Shown here: piece after piece, positions 32,121 to 43,600 of the stretch
Position numbering within the stretch: position 1 is the stretch's first letter
How the letters are laid out: every line of letters starts with the position of its first letter
Origin: Trissonchulus latispiculum
Lineage: Eukaryota; Nematoda; Enoplea; Enoplida; Ironidae
Reading direction: 5' to 3'
DNA: 64,000 nt
NCBI GenBank assembly: GCA_030248195.1
Contig: JASAND010031911.1
Span: forward strand, 29,941-93,940
Translations under genes and position numbers: made by a program
The notes under the pieces: model-generated
Database searches by the model: none
What the model saw: the letters and a program-made list of their open reading frames with translations, nothing else
What the model was told of the DNA's origin: nothing

Positions 32121-32951
32121 TTATGTAACTTTTCGACTCTATTGACTGTAACTAATGCAACAATTTGTAATAATGTAATTATTGGAATTATAGACTATAA
32201 AATTCACGACGGAACCGAAATATTATCGACTCAATCTTTACTGTCTTATCTAATTTTATGCAATAACCCAATATATTTGAATTGCACCAATATATTCCAT
32301 TAATTTAACATTATATACTTATTACTCAATAATTGATAATTAACTAATTAACATGGATGCTGCCCATTATCGGAGACATACATTGGCAAATGTGGACCAC
32401 CTCCAGGCCCCACAATTTCCCAGAAGAAAATCCAGTTTTTCAGGTGATTTGAAAATTTAAAATTTAAGTTTAAATCTGCAGTTTCAGTTAGCTATCTGTA
32501 ACACTGATGCCACGTAAAAATTTGAATTTAAGTATAAATCTACTGGAGTCATTTTTACCTGTTAATGGTAGTACCTGCCAAAATTGCTGTATCTCTCGTC
32601 GATGCTACAATTTTTGTCTTTCCGCACACAGCATTTGTGAAAGTTTCCCGGAATTCAAAAAACTATCAATTCATGTTTTCATCCATAGACATCACATCGC
32701 CCGTATTTATTAATTTCAAAAAGTGTCAAAACTACCAGTAAGTTTTTGACTAATTTAGTGCATAACGGCTGGTTTGTCCTACTTGAAACAGTGGTGGAGT
32801 TGAAATTGAAATCTGAAAAGCTCTTCAATAAGTTTTAATGAGAAATTGAATTTTAGAGAATACGAACGAAGTTAGTGTAAAGTTTCAATTCCTTTCGACT
32901 TGAACACAGGAAGACAACTGAGTCGTTGAAACTTTTCTAATCCTGAACTAA

Positions 32952-33105
32952 GGGTCTTTTCAAGAAGATTAGAATTAATATTAACTCAATCCCTTTCTTG
33001 TATGAGATAAAAGGGGAAAACGCAAGTTTGAGTGGGGTTAGAAACACTTAGAATGGTTAATTTTATCTCTACTCTATTCCACTCTACCCTTGCTTGAAAA
33101 GCCCC
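32952..33105. mobile_element. Harbinger-like MITE family C, copy 1
   Basis: Ends GGGTCTTTTCAAG and CTTGAAAAGCCCC with TAA/TAT beside them. An internal stretch TTATCTCTACTCTATTC is shared with the copy at 41168-41327. A 3-bp duplication and these tips resemble PIF/Harbinger MITEs; the assignment is tentative. Confidence 0.5.
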
Positions 33106-33425
33106 TATGTGATCCGAAATTTCAACGGTTTGCGTTGAGTCTTTGGGGGAGAGAATGAGCGAAATTAAATCTAAATTACATATTTTTACCAGGTCCCCCT
33201 AACTCATACAACTCGTTTGGGACGCACAATAGGAAATCAGTTCCTTTTTAGCTACCTGTCAACGGTTTATGCAAATAAATTGAACTTGTTCTGAAGCGCC
33301 TTTTCAACAACAACTTCATCAGCTCAGGTATCATTTGCGTCACATCTTGTTCCTTAAGTGGTTATTGTTTTGGGTCACACTCAAACACCTGCAAAAATTG
33401 CAGTTTTGTTGCTTTCCTTTCAGAG

Positions 33426-33569
33426 ATGATGAGCGAACGAGGAGCTGTAGGGAGCAAAATCGACAAACAGACGCTGGGACTTATTGTAAACTTTAGCATT
33501 CTTCTGGTTCTACTGGGAATGCTCTACGTTTTCTGCCAGCTGGCGCAGCCAGTTAATAAAGGCGATTGA
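33426..33569 (+). CDS. Candidate 47-aa single-pass membrane microprotein
   Basis: ATG-ATG start two bases after a strong acceptor (TGCTTTCCTTTCAG ends at 33423), 47 codons, TGA at 33567-33569, then a consensus donor A|GTGAGT at 33571. A preceding exon may end at GCTCAG|GTATCA (about 33327), and a 3' UTR exon may begin after TATATTTCAG at about 34732, with ATTAAA near 34900. Residues 1-15 are polar (M-M-S-E-R start). Residues 17-39 form one hydrophobic helix containing L-I-V-N-F-S-I-L-L-V-L-L-G-M-L-Y-V-F, with a short polar tail to residue 47. The layout resembles SERCA-regulating micropeptides (sarcolamban/sarcolipin type) and other tail-anchored small proteins. Homology is not established. 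It is too short for normal gene finders. Confidence 0.5.
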   Translation: MMSERGAVGSKIDKQTLGLIVNFSILLVLLGMLYVFCQLAQPVNKGD

Positions 33570-34079
33570 AGTGAGTTGTGTTTAATTGTTTTTCAAGTTA
33601 AATATCCTTTCGTCATTTTCTCTTCCCCAAGAGCTAAATGCGTTCAAAAATTGAAGTTATGTCCTTCAACGGTCCAGTCAACATTCACACTGTTGAAGCT
33701 ACCGTAAGTGTTGTTTCAGTAACCGATTGTGGTTTAAGTTTTTTGTCAAGGTGCTCAGCATTTGTCAGGCACTCATCGAGGCCTATGGAATGCTGCCCTC
33801 CGCGACCCGTTCAGAAAATGGACAAAAGACAGAGAGGCAAAGGTCGAGGATAGAAAATGTGACCTCCATGCAGTTCCGACGTACGGTTACTTCAGTCGCC
33901 CCCAGGGCAACCTTATAGACCTGCCAACATTGGTCGGTCCCCGCAGATTAACAGCGACTAGGATGGCGGAAGTCTAATACCCCACTCGGAAAGGCAAAAG
34001 GAAAATAGAATTGGCTGCAGAAAGAAGTCGGTGGGAGCTTCGAAAATTGCAGCCTTCATCCAACAAGCAATCACTAATT

Positions 34080-34470
34080 TTAGTTTCTGTTTCAGTTTTA
34101 GTAGGCTATCCAAGATAAGTTCAGTTTCAGTTTAAGTTGCAGTCAGGAGCACAAAATAACTTCAGTTTTAGTTTCCGGCGGAGTTTCTTTTTCAATTTCA
34201 GTTCATTCAAAAGGTGCAGTTTCTAATTCAAAAATAATATAAAGCATAAATGGATGATTATTTAGACCCCCATTGCAGAATATTAACGAAATTGCTGCTG
34301 AAAACCTACAAATATTCATGTTTTAAGGAAAGAAAACTATATTCAGTCCTATATAGTTTCAGGACCTTTACTCAAACTAGCGTCAGTTTCATGTCTCCTC
34401 CCAAAATAGTTTCAGTTTAAGCTTCAGTTTCAGTACATCCTAGAACTTACATAGTTCCAGTATCAGTTTT
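34080..34470 (+). repeat. Degenerate CAGTTTCAGTTT low-complexity region
   Basis: Many copies of AGTTTCAGTTT and CAGTTTTAGTTT variants over about 390 bases, within the likely intron of the microprotein transcript. Each contains a TTCAG acceptor-like word. Confidence 0.6.
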
Positions 34471-34919
34471 CAGTGCCTGAAATATCACTAGCTATAGTAA
34501 CGCCCAACCGAAGAGGAGATTTCTGAAATCTGATTGGCTGTTATCTCCGCCAATCACTGACTCGAAAAAGCAAATACGGCTGCCCGTAATCTGCGTCACT
34601 TTCACGAAACTTTCTGTCTGTGTTTATACTTTTGCATTCGCTTTTACATTTTGATTTAAGTTATTCATTACAGTTAATGTATTTTTGTTTAATTGACACG
34701 TAGTAATTTAATTTGTTTGATATATTTCAGAAAACCCATAGCCACCAATCCGGAATACCCGAATAATTACGATTGACTAAAAAATTATGTACATAACATA
34801 AGACCTTTTTATTACGTAACTGTTCTAGTTTCGAAACGTGTGGCTTGTATAAACTGCAAATATAATTAGCAGTTACTGTCTGTTGTTGTTTAAGTTTATA
34901 TTAAAGTAGCCATTTGTGT

Positions 34920-35837
34920 ATGTAAACAGATCTAGATTTGATACGGTGAAGGGCTGCAAAATAGGATCCGCGAAGCTACAGGATGACCCGACCGAGCTAG
35001 ATTTTTCAAGAAAATTTATACTTATACTTTATACTAATTATTAATTAATTAATAACTTATACTTTATATTATTCGATGAGGCTCAGTTTTCAATGTTCTG
35101 TTCGCGCCTCAGGTCACCTAACAGCCATTAATGCATCGAATTTCTCGGGACTAGGGTTCGTTTTGATGATGACTTTCGGATTTTAATGGGATTTTCCATC
35201 AATAGAACCACCTAAGCACAACAGAGCCAAGCTTTCGTTTGATTTCAAACCCAAGCAGTACTGTTCTGGAATGCTCTTATAGTAGCAGCATTCGTAAAAG
35301 AAAAGCAATCTTGCGGCGCCTTTGGGTACCTACCTAGGTCTCCCAGAAAATGTGCTCCTCACTTTCAACACTTTGCTAATGGAAGGGAATAGGTGGAATT
35401 GTAGGAAATAGTTGGCAACTTCCTTAGGAAGGGGGTCAATAGCTGATTGGGTAATTTGATCATTGTCTTTGCCTTAAACAAATTCACTTGGCCTTATCTA
35501 AATCATCCTTCCATCTTTTACCCCCCAGGAATCTTTTTCCTTTTATTTCTCAAGCTCTGGGATATGGACTTTATATCATCTCCCTACTAAGTAGAACCTA
35601 TTTCTTTTTCTGAGACCTTTTTGAGTAACTTCTTTTGTTTGAAAACAGTTACATCATCATAAGTCAAATTCTTTGCTAGTTTATTGCTCTGCAAATGGTT
35701 CCACTGAGTAGATGATGTCATGTTTTATATGCTTTGGACTAGGTAAATAACTAAACTAAACTAAATAACAGCAGCACAAAAGTCATCTAGTTCACTTTAT
35801 ATACGTTAGTTCTCATAATTGTAGGGAAATTAAGGTT
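34920..35837. other. Intergenic stretch, nothing recognised
   Basis: AT-rich DNA with an AATTATTAATTAATTAATAA palindrome near 35035. No coding frame, splice pattern or repeat family was recognised. Confidence 0.5.
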
Positions 35838-35845
35838 AACTGGTG

Positions 35846-36592
35846 GATTAGGTGCCGCTGTGCAAACCTTCCAGTGCCGGAGTGCAAACCAAAGTGCCGC
35901 TGTGCAAACCTTGAGTGCCACTGTGCAAACCTTAAAAGATAAGACGAATACGATAATTGTTTCGTCAAATGAATTCTCAGGTCTGGAAGGAAATAAACAC
36001 TTTGTCTGTTACTAACAATTCATTAAAATGGGTTTGTGATAAAAGTAATTGCAATTTTTAATTGACTAACAGTTGCTAACAGTCATGTTTAGCAGTTACT
36101 TTATTTTGTGAAGTCGCCAGTTATGATGTCTTCGTTATGCGCATAGGATATGTACGCATATTTAGTACTTAAACTGAAAACATTCATTTTTTAAACTTTT
36201 TCTAAATTTTTATAAAACGCAATTCTCATATAAAACATATCCACTTAAATAATGCAGGAAAAGTTATTCCTGAGATACTTAAAAATAGTAAGTTATGTAA
36301 ATCTCAGAATTATTGAAAAGTTTAGATTTTTAGTTACGAATCAATTTTTAAAATTAGTTACAAAACAAATTAGTTAGAAATATGTCATGTCTGATCTTTT
36401 TCTCTGGATATTGGCATGCGGTTACTTATGGCACAACATTTACCGTATTAATTACACGTGACACTAATGGCTTGCACAGCGGCACTCAGGGTTTGCACAG
36501 CGGCACTCAAGGTTTGCACAGCGGCACTCAGGGTTTGCACAGCGGCACTCAAGGTTTGCACAGCGGCACGGTTTGCACAGCGGGAAAAGGCC
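35846..36592. mobile_element. Element with inverted arrays of a 20-21-bp unit at both ends
   Basis: The left end has three to four units of GTGCCGCTGTGCAAACCTT (35862-35936). The right end has five inverted units of GGTTTGCACAGCGGCACTCA (36468-36588). AACTGGTG occurs directly outside at 35838-35845 and 36593-36600, a possible 8-bp target duplication. The centre is AT-rich without a coding frame. The 36382-36645 frame is an artefact of the repeat. Confidence 0.6.
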
Positions 36593-36600
36593 AACTGGTG

Positions 36601-37642
36601 TACAGGAAAATTTTAACAATTTGTTACAGAAATAAAAGACTGTAGAACATTTGAATTTGTGACAAAAATATTACTTATTATTACCAAATATTACTTGCAT
36701 GCAGTGCAAGCTCGGAATAGAGTCATTTCATGTAGTCTCGACATTTCAGGACTGTGCAACAGTGCAATAGTTCTAGCCAAATGCTTTTCGAAATTTGTAA
36801 AGAAATACGTTGTCCTCTTTCAAAGCTATTTCATTCAATAGAAATCGTTTACTTCAGTTAGACTCGTTCATCGTTTAGGTTGATGTAAATGGTCCCGGTG
36901 CCTTTCACAAGTCAGTGTCAAAGGTCGGTTAAGAAGCAGAGAAAAGCAATTTACGCATAGAAAACTTGATCCCGACGCAATTCGATTAGTGAACGAAATC
37001 AGATTAACCGAAGTAGCGGAAGCAACCTCCACATCCAGAGGCAGGCAGTTTAAGGCTGAGGTTAAGTTGGATTCGAAAGGTTCAAAAGAGCTAAGTTTTT
37101 AAGATTCAGTAACATCTACATCATAACTAAGCATTTTCTAAAGGTTAGTCTAGTCACAATTCATAGGCTCTGCATTTGTGAAAAAACTATTTGGATGAAA
37201 TATGTTCCAAAACTCTATACCATTTCTCGTTTTGCTTAAAGGTTTTCCCTAAACTTTGCCTAAATATTCAAACCAAATTTCTATCAAATGGCCAGTTTAA
37301 ACTAGCAGGTAGAAACTAGTAAGATAAAATCAAAATTAGGTTTTATCTGCAAAAACAGAAAATCCAAAGCAAAATAATACAAACAAATAGGGAATAAATG
37401 AAAACTAAAAAACTGTGAATATTTTTAGAAACATTCATTCTTTCAGCCGATTTCTGCTGTGATCTCGTGCCAGCCTTGTTGCATCAGATTCACTTTTCAC
37501 GGATGTTTAATTACTAGCCGAGCAGAAATCCTTTTCTAACGCCTCCCCAGCTAGTAAATTATTCATAGAATATGAATTAGAGTTCTCAGAAGCGGCTGAA
37601 GTTATAAATTTATCTTCCGCGCAAAATAACCCTCCACCAACC
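36601..37642. other. Upstream region of the GRD-type receptor gene
   Basis: Short frames only. It should contain the promoter and 5' UTR of the gene starting at 37643, but no clear TATA box was chosen. Confidence 0.4.
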
Positions 37643-40600
37643 ATGGCCCTAATTTGTGGCAGTCTGGGGATGCTATTCTTCCTGGATGTGGTGATGGTCT
37701 CGGAGTAAGTCCTCCATGCTCTAATTTCTTGCAATGATTATGTAATAAAGAGACCCCCAATTTTATTGTTTGGTAAAATTGGTGACATTCAAGATGTGGA
37801 TGTGAAATACTCAAACCAATGATTGCATAATGTTTTCGTTAGTCTCAGTTTTCTCCGAATTGAGATGTCTAATGAGCGTCGCTGTACCTAGCATAGCTGT
37901 ACCTACCTGTAAACATGCTGGCCGATTGACGGTGACCTGAGACCGGGTACAACCGGTTTTGCACATTTTTGTGCATTTTGCAATATCTTTAACATTATAT
38001 GACCGTGTCAAAAATCAGAGCGTGTAACGCTTTCTTAACACGGTTTTCAGTTAGAATACACGCTTTTATTTAGCTTACACATAAGCGTACTGTATGTGCA
38101 TAAAAACTAAGCCTGCCTGGTGTAAGCTAAGCTGCTGACAGGAAACGCGCTTTAGAAAACGAGTACGCGTCTAAGCGCGTAGGGGTCAACGTGAATTTTG
38201 ACACAGCCCTAAAGATGCCATAACGTGTGTACAATGTACCTTCACGGGCCTGAATTTTCTGGCCCGGCCCGGCCCGGCCCGCGAAAATTTCTGCTCGGCC
38301 CGGCCCGGCCCGTTTTAAAAATTTTCGACCTCGGCCCGGCCCGGGCCCGTTTTACTAAGGTTTTGCCGTTGCCCAAATTAAAAAACGTGCTATCTAAAAC
38401 AACATTGTCTTATTCGCTTTTAACCTTTTTAAGCAATTTCTCAGAGCTCATATTTCTATTAAGTATGTGCTGTCCGCTGTTCGGTTCTTTGTGTTTAGGA
38501 AACAGGTCACTGCTCGGATTCGTCGATTCAACGATAACACGAAATAAACTATAAATTAGGAAGAAAAAATACATAATAAATATTAAAAATAAATAAATAG
38601 AACTGCATTTAGGATGACAACTTAGAGATAGTTATAAACACAAGTAAGCTAACTACGTCCGGCAGTATACTCTAGAGCTACGAAATTCAAGAAAAATCGA
38701 AATAAAATGCCACTGACTATAGAAAATTTATTTTAGAAATGAATATAATTTCAAATAAAAATTGACAAAATTGAAAACAAGACAAAACTTTTAACTGAAA
38801 ACACCAGGCCCGGCCCGAAGCCCGGCCCGTTCCAGTACTAGGCCCGGCCCGGCCCCCACCCAAATTTTTCCTACTTCGGTCCGGCCCGGCCCGGGCAGGG
38901 CCGGACTTAAGGGCCTGAGTGAAGGTCTCTAGTACAATGGCTCCACGTTGCGGTAAACAATTCACTTTGTAGCGTTTCTACCAGAAACTGGTGGACCAGG
39001 ACGACTAGGAAGATATGCCCCACCCTTATGCACTTGTACTCACAAAACGAAGACCTTGGACAGAGATAGGGCGAACGGTTTCAGGTTTTCACTCAAGAAA
39101 TTGGCCACGACGGGGATCGAACCGCGACCCTTCTGATCTCGAGACAGACGTGTTACCACTATAGCAGCGGGCCATCAGCTGAACTCCCATATCAGGCTTT
39201 TCAATCTTTTCTATGCCTGCTTCCCTTATTACTGATAATTACTTAATTAATTGTAATTTGAAACCAATTAAATCAGATTAAAGTGAACTGGCTAATTTTC
39301 TTTTCAAGTTACAATTTTTTTCCTAAATTCCAGATGGATAGCTGCGGAGGAGCTACCATTCGAGACCCAAACGGAGGAACCGCTCCTACCAAAGAATTTG
39401 TCCGAGTACATAGAATATTCCTTACAGGAAGCATACGTTCGAAATGTTACCTTTCTTCTGGATAATTTGATGAAGGATTACGATAAACGGATCAGGCCCC
39501 AAAATAAGGGTAGGATTTTGAACCGATTGTAGGGTTTCTGTTTTAATTATTATTTTTAATTTAAATTTTAATTATTATTTGAATTTAAAATTTTATTTTT
39601 GCTTGACATAGTGTTTGAAATAACTTAAGCTACTGCCTAACTTGTAGCTATTTAACACATAAACCAAGCATAGGATGATAACAAGAGATATTTATCATTT
39701 TTTGAAATTTCAAAAATATCACAGCGCGCGCCCATTGGCTCTCTCCTGTTCGGACTAAGGCTTGTCACTAAGATATCACAGCGTTGATGTCAAATGAAGT
39801 TAGTTGAAAGTTTTGTATATGTTTTAAACTGGCGTAGCTATGTATTTTTTGTGTCATTTGCAGGTGGCAAGCCTACCATAGTCTACATAGATATGATGGT
39901 ACGAAGTATGGGGCCGATTTCTGAAACTGAAATGGTAAATGATATTAAAATTAAATATTATTGTGAACTTCGAAAAACTAAATTTAAAATACTTATCGAA
40001 CGCAAAGTCCAGCGAAGATATTTCCCTAAATTTTAACTCCGAAAATGGTACGGATACAGGTTAGTTATGACTCCCGGATCATCAACTGGAATCTGGATTT
40101 GTATCCCGTTTATCGTTGAGGTATTGATAATCTACAACACAGAAAAACTGTTACCAATGCTCAGTGCTAAAGGAGATTAGAACTAACTTTATTGCAGCGG
40201 AGGTTCGAACCATCGAACTACACTGCTTGAAACCCCCTGCATAATCAGGTTTTTAGGGGTGTGTGTCTTTGGCAGGGCTATAGCCTATTCAAAAACGTGT
40301 CACTACAGTTTGGGAACGAATTCAAACTTAAGCCTAGTTCGATTGTGCCTTGGTGACTCAATTCGTAGAGTTGGATTAGATCGCCAAAGGTTGTGTGTTC
40401 GATCTCCACCTCAGGCCCGAATTTTTCGGGTCGGGGCTGCTGTAGTGACGGCCTTCTTTCTTTCTTTCGTTTATTGTTCCTGTATTATTTTCCTCATAAT
40501 TTTTAGACCTACTCTATGGACTGCTACTTTCGCCAGACCTGGAACGATGACCGACTCCGATTTCAGAGCGAGACCAGACCCACACTGACCCTGGGAGTGG

Positions 40601-43600
40601 CCATGCTGGACAAGATTTGGAAACCGGATACCTACTTTGCCAACGCACTGCATTCTTATCTCCACCTACTGACAACGCCCAACAAATTTGTCCGGCTCAG
40701 TCAGGATGGGACGGTCCATTTCTCTTCTAGGTACAAAAATGTGGCCTAAAGTTGCAGTCTTTCCAGTTTACTTATGAATTGAAATAAAATGAACTAATTA
40801 AATTTAAATTGAATTGAATTAAGTGGATAATTAATTAGCTATATTAAATTATTAAAAATAAGTCAAATAAAATTAACTTAATTATTCAATTATTATTAAA
40901 GCTAAATAAGATTAATTAAAACAAAGTAATCTCTCTCCAGACCAGCTTGTTAAACCTCAGCTCCTGAGGACAGCTAATTTTTCTTGTTTTGTAATTTGTT
41001 ATCTGAAAATACACTGTACACAGTACACAGTTGTACACAGTTTTTGCGATTGAATCCTGTAGTTTTGGATATGTATATGAGTATAATCGTAGTTGTTCGA
41101 TACAACATAATTAGTAGTTAGTATTTGGTAATTAGTAATTGGCGCAATTAATTTCCCCAGTTTCTTGGGGTCTTTTCAAGAAAGGACAGAGTAGACTAGA
41201 GTAGGGTTAAATATACCGTTTTAGCTAGCTTTAACCCCACTCAAGCTTGAGTTTTCCTTTTTTTGCTCTTTCATTGAAAGAATCAAGTTAATTTCATCTC
41301 TACTCTATTCTTTCTTGAAAACGCCTTTGGAAACACTTCGCAAAATTTGATCTCGGATTAGGCATATGTCCAGGATATTAGTGTCAACAGCTAATTACAC
41401 ACATTAGTTAATTAGATGCTGTAGTATTAAAAGTCGAGAATTGATTTATGGATTCTACATCCAATCCGTACTCTGTAATTTTCAGTAGTTTTTTGTTTCA
41501 GACTAACAGTTAAAGCTAAATGTCCGATGTATCTGCGAAAATTTCCGCTGGATGCCCAAAAATGCCCACTTCATATTGCCAGTTGTGAGCGCTTATGGCC
41601 TTTTTTGCGCGCGAGCCAAAATAGTAGAACTAAAACTTTTTAACTCGTTCAGCCCTGCAAAGTAGATCTGTGCAAAACTCCTGTGCGCGAAAATGGGCTG
41701 AGTTAATTTTAACTCTTTTAACTCGTTTAACTCGCTGCGCGAAAAGACCCTTAGGAATTGGTAAAGACAGTGTTAAGCTGTAATCAGTTGTGACAAATGT
41801 CGATTGAAACGATTTTTATTTTCATTATTTTATTTTTATTTTTTTCTTTTTTCATTTGATTTTTTTTATTTTTACACGGTTATTTACATTTTATTTTTAC
41901 ATTTCTCAGTTGCCTACGAAGCGGATGAACTACAGTATATTTGGAAGAAAGGAACCAACGGATCCGTAACGGTTGAGAAAAGCTTGAAACTGTCTCAATT
42001 TTCTTTGGAGAAAGTTCGTGTCGATGGAGCCATATGGTCCGTTAAAAACGGTATCATTATTTCAATATAATCATTTATTGTATAGTATTTATTACAAATA
42101 CACAGATTAAGTATGCAATCCCATTTCATTATAACCCGTAAAAACTAATACCACTATTGAGAGTCTTTTCGTGAGCACTTGGAGTAGGATAGAGTTAAAA
42201 TCAACTAACAATCCGAAACAGGAAAAGCAAAATTTTATCCATCCATAATGGAGACATTTAACTCAACTGATTTAAGCACGAAAAGGACCTTAGTATTCAA
42301 ACTACACCTGACAGAAACCAAACATGAAACCAGCTTTACAATGATACAGACAAGTGTCAGACTACTACTCTTAAGTATTACAATCTTAACACTTTACACA
42401 ATCAATTCTTTCTAACATCCAGGCAAGTTACAATGAACTTTGGTGATACCCGTACAGTTATTAAGTCCATAGTTGAAAAAGTGTAGATTAAAGTAGTGCA
42501 CATGATCGTCTATGCATTTGCTGAAGTCGAGCGCACACGGATGCCGGGTTACAATCCCGTTGGAGCAGCTCTGATCTTCATTCACCGGTTTTCCGTTACA
42601 AATTTTGTACTCCAGCGGCAGGGTAGCGTTCATGTCGATGTTGGGGTAGAAAACCTCGATCCCATGATGGTAGGGGAAAGAGCTGAGCCAGCTAGAACAG
42701 GAGCCAAGGCCCACACAGAACGGCAGGTGTGGCACAATGTCCCGATGATGCACCAGACGCCAACTGTTGGGCACGATGATATCGTGATTTGTGGCAAACT
42801 CATAGTTACCCACCCGCGGCTGCCCATACGTGATCAGCGTTACCTGGGAGCTGGGCGCGATTTTTTGGTACACAATCTGGGCAGCTGCCAGAGAGGCCAG
42901 GGAGCCGCCCAGTGAGTGCCCCGTAACGAGAACCCGGTAGCCTGGATTCAACTTCAGCAGGGCTGTTAGGGATGCCTCCACCTCCGGCCACATGGCCTTG
43001 TGAGCATCGTAGAAGTAGGGCGCCACCTTTCCCCCGATTGGGTGCTCACCGCTTGGTTCCAGCTCCTTAAGGGCCTCAAGGATCAACTCTGGCATGGCGT
43101 CCGTTCCCCGATAGGATAGGATTATCGTTCGGTCTTGGTCATTTTTGGCCAAAAATGCCCAACATTTACTACCCAGCCAATCAGCCGTTTCAGAGATGAC
43201 CACTTCCACACTGTAGCCGTTGTCCAGTTCCTGCATGCAGTAGGACGGATCATCGTTATAGGCCGCTGCAGCGAAGTGGACCAGAAATTCCGCTAGCTGC
43301 GGGTCGTAGCGGGGCGCGGGTTGATCGCAGGCCGCTTTGCCCAGAATCAGCGATTCGGTGGCACACAGGCCGCTGTTATCCTCCACACTGTGGCAGGACC
43401 CATCCCGAACGCACCATCCGCAAGTGGATGGATTTAGGATGGAGCACTGTTCACAGGTGGCGGCTAAGCCGCAGTCAACTGCGGCTTGAACCGCAACTGT
43501 CGTGAAGCAACAAACAACAACCGCAGCAAGAGAAAGTAACATTATGGAGACGAAAATGGAAGATAAGTGAGACTTAATGGGCCCCTTTTATGCTAGGCTT

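Larger units (their letters stand above)
28798..33320. other. Intergenic stretch with SINEs and no recognised gene
   Basis: After the SLC17 stop there is probably an 800-base 3' UTR; AATAAATA is at about 29602. The overlapping frames at 30394-30736 lie in a GC-richer patch (repeated CTGCAG-type motifs) but match no family and are not supported. Three tRNA-like SINE pieces are listed separately. Confidence 0.5.

Noticed and set aside
33762..33977. Open frame with C-D-L-H-A-V-P-T-Y-G-Y-F-S-R-P near the microprotein
   Set aside because: Looks partly protein-like, but three overlapping frames compete, no family is recognised and no matching splice sites were found.
34732..34780. Segment after TATATTTCAG reading K-P-I-A-T-N-P-E-Y-P-N-N-Y-D and a stop, as a possible C-terminal exon
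   Set aside because: It needs a phase 2 donor, and the microprotein exon has none before its stop. It is more likely a 3' UTR exon or chance.
36382..36645. Frame with repeated G-L-H-S-G-T-Q units as a repeat protein
   Set aside because: The repeats are the 20-21-bp array at the end of a mobile element; the same unit occurs inverted on the left side.
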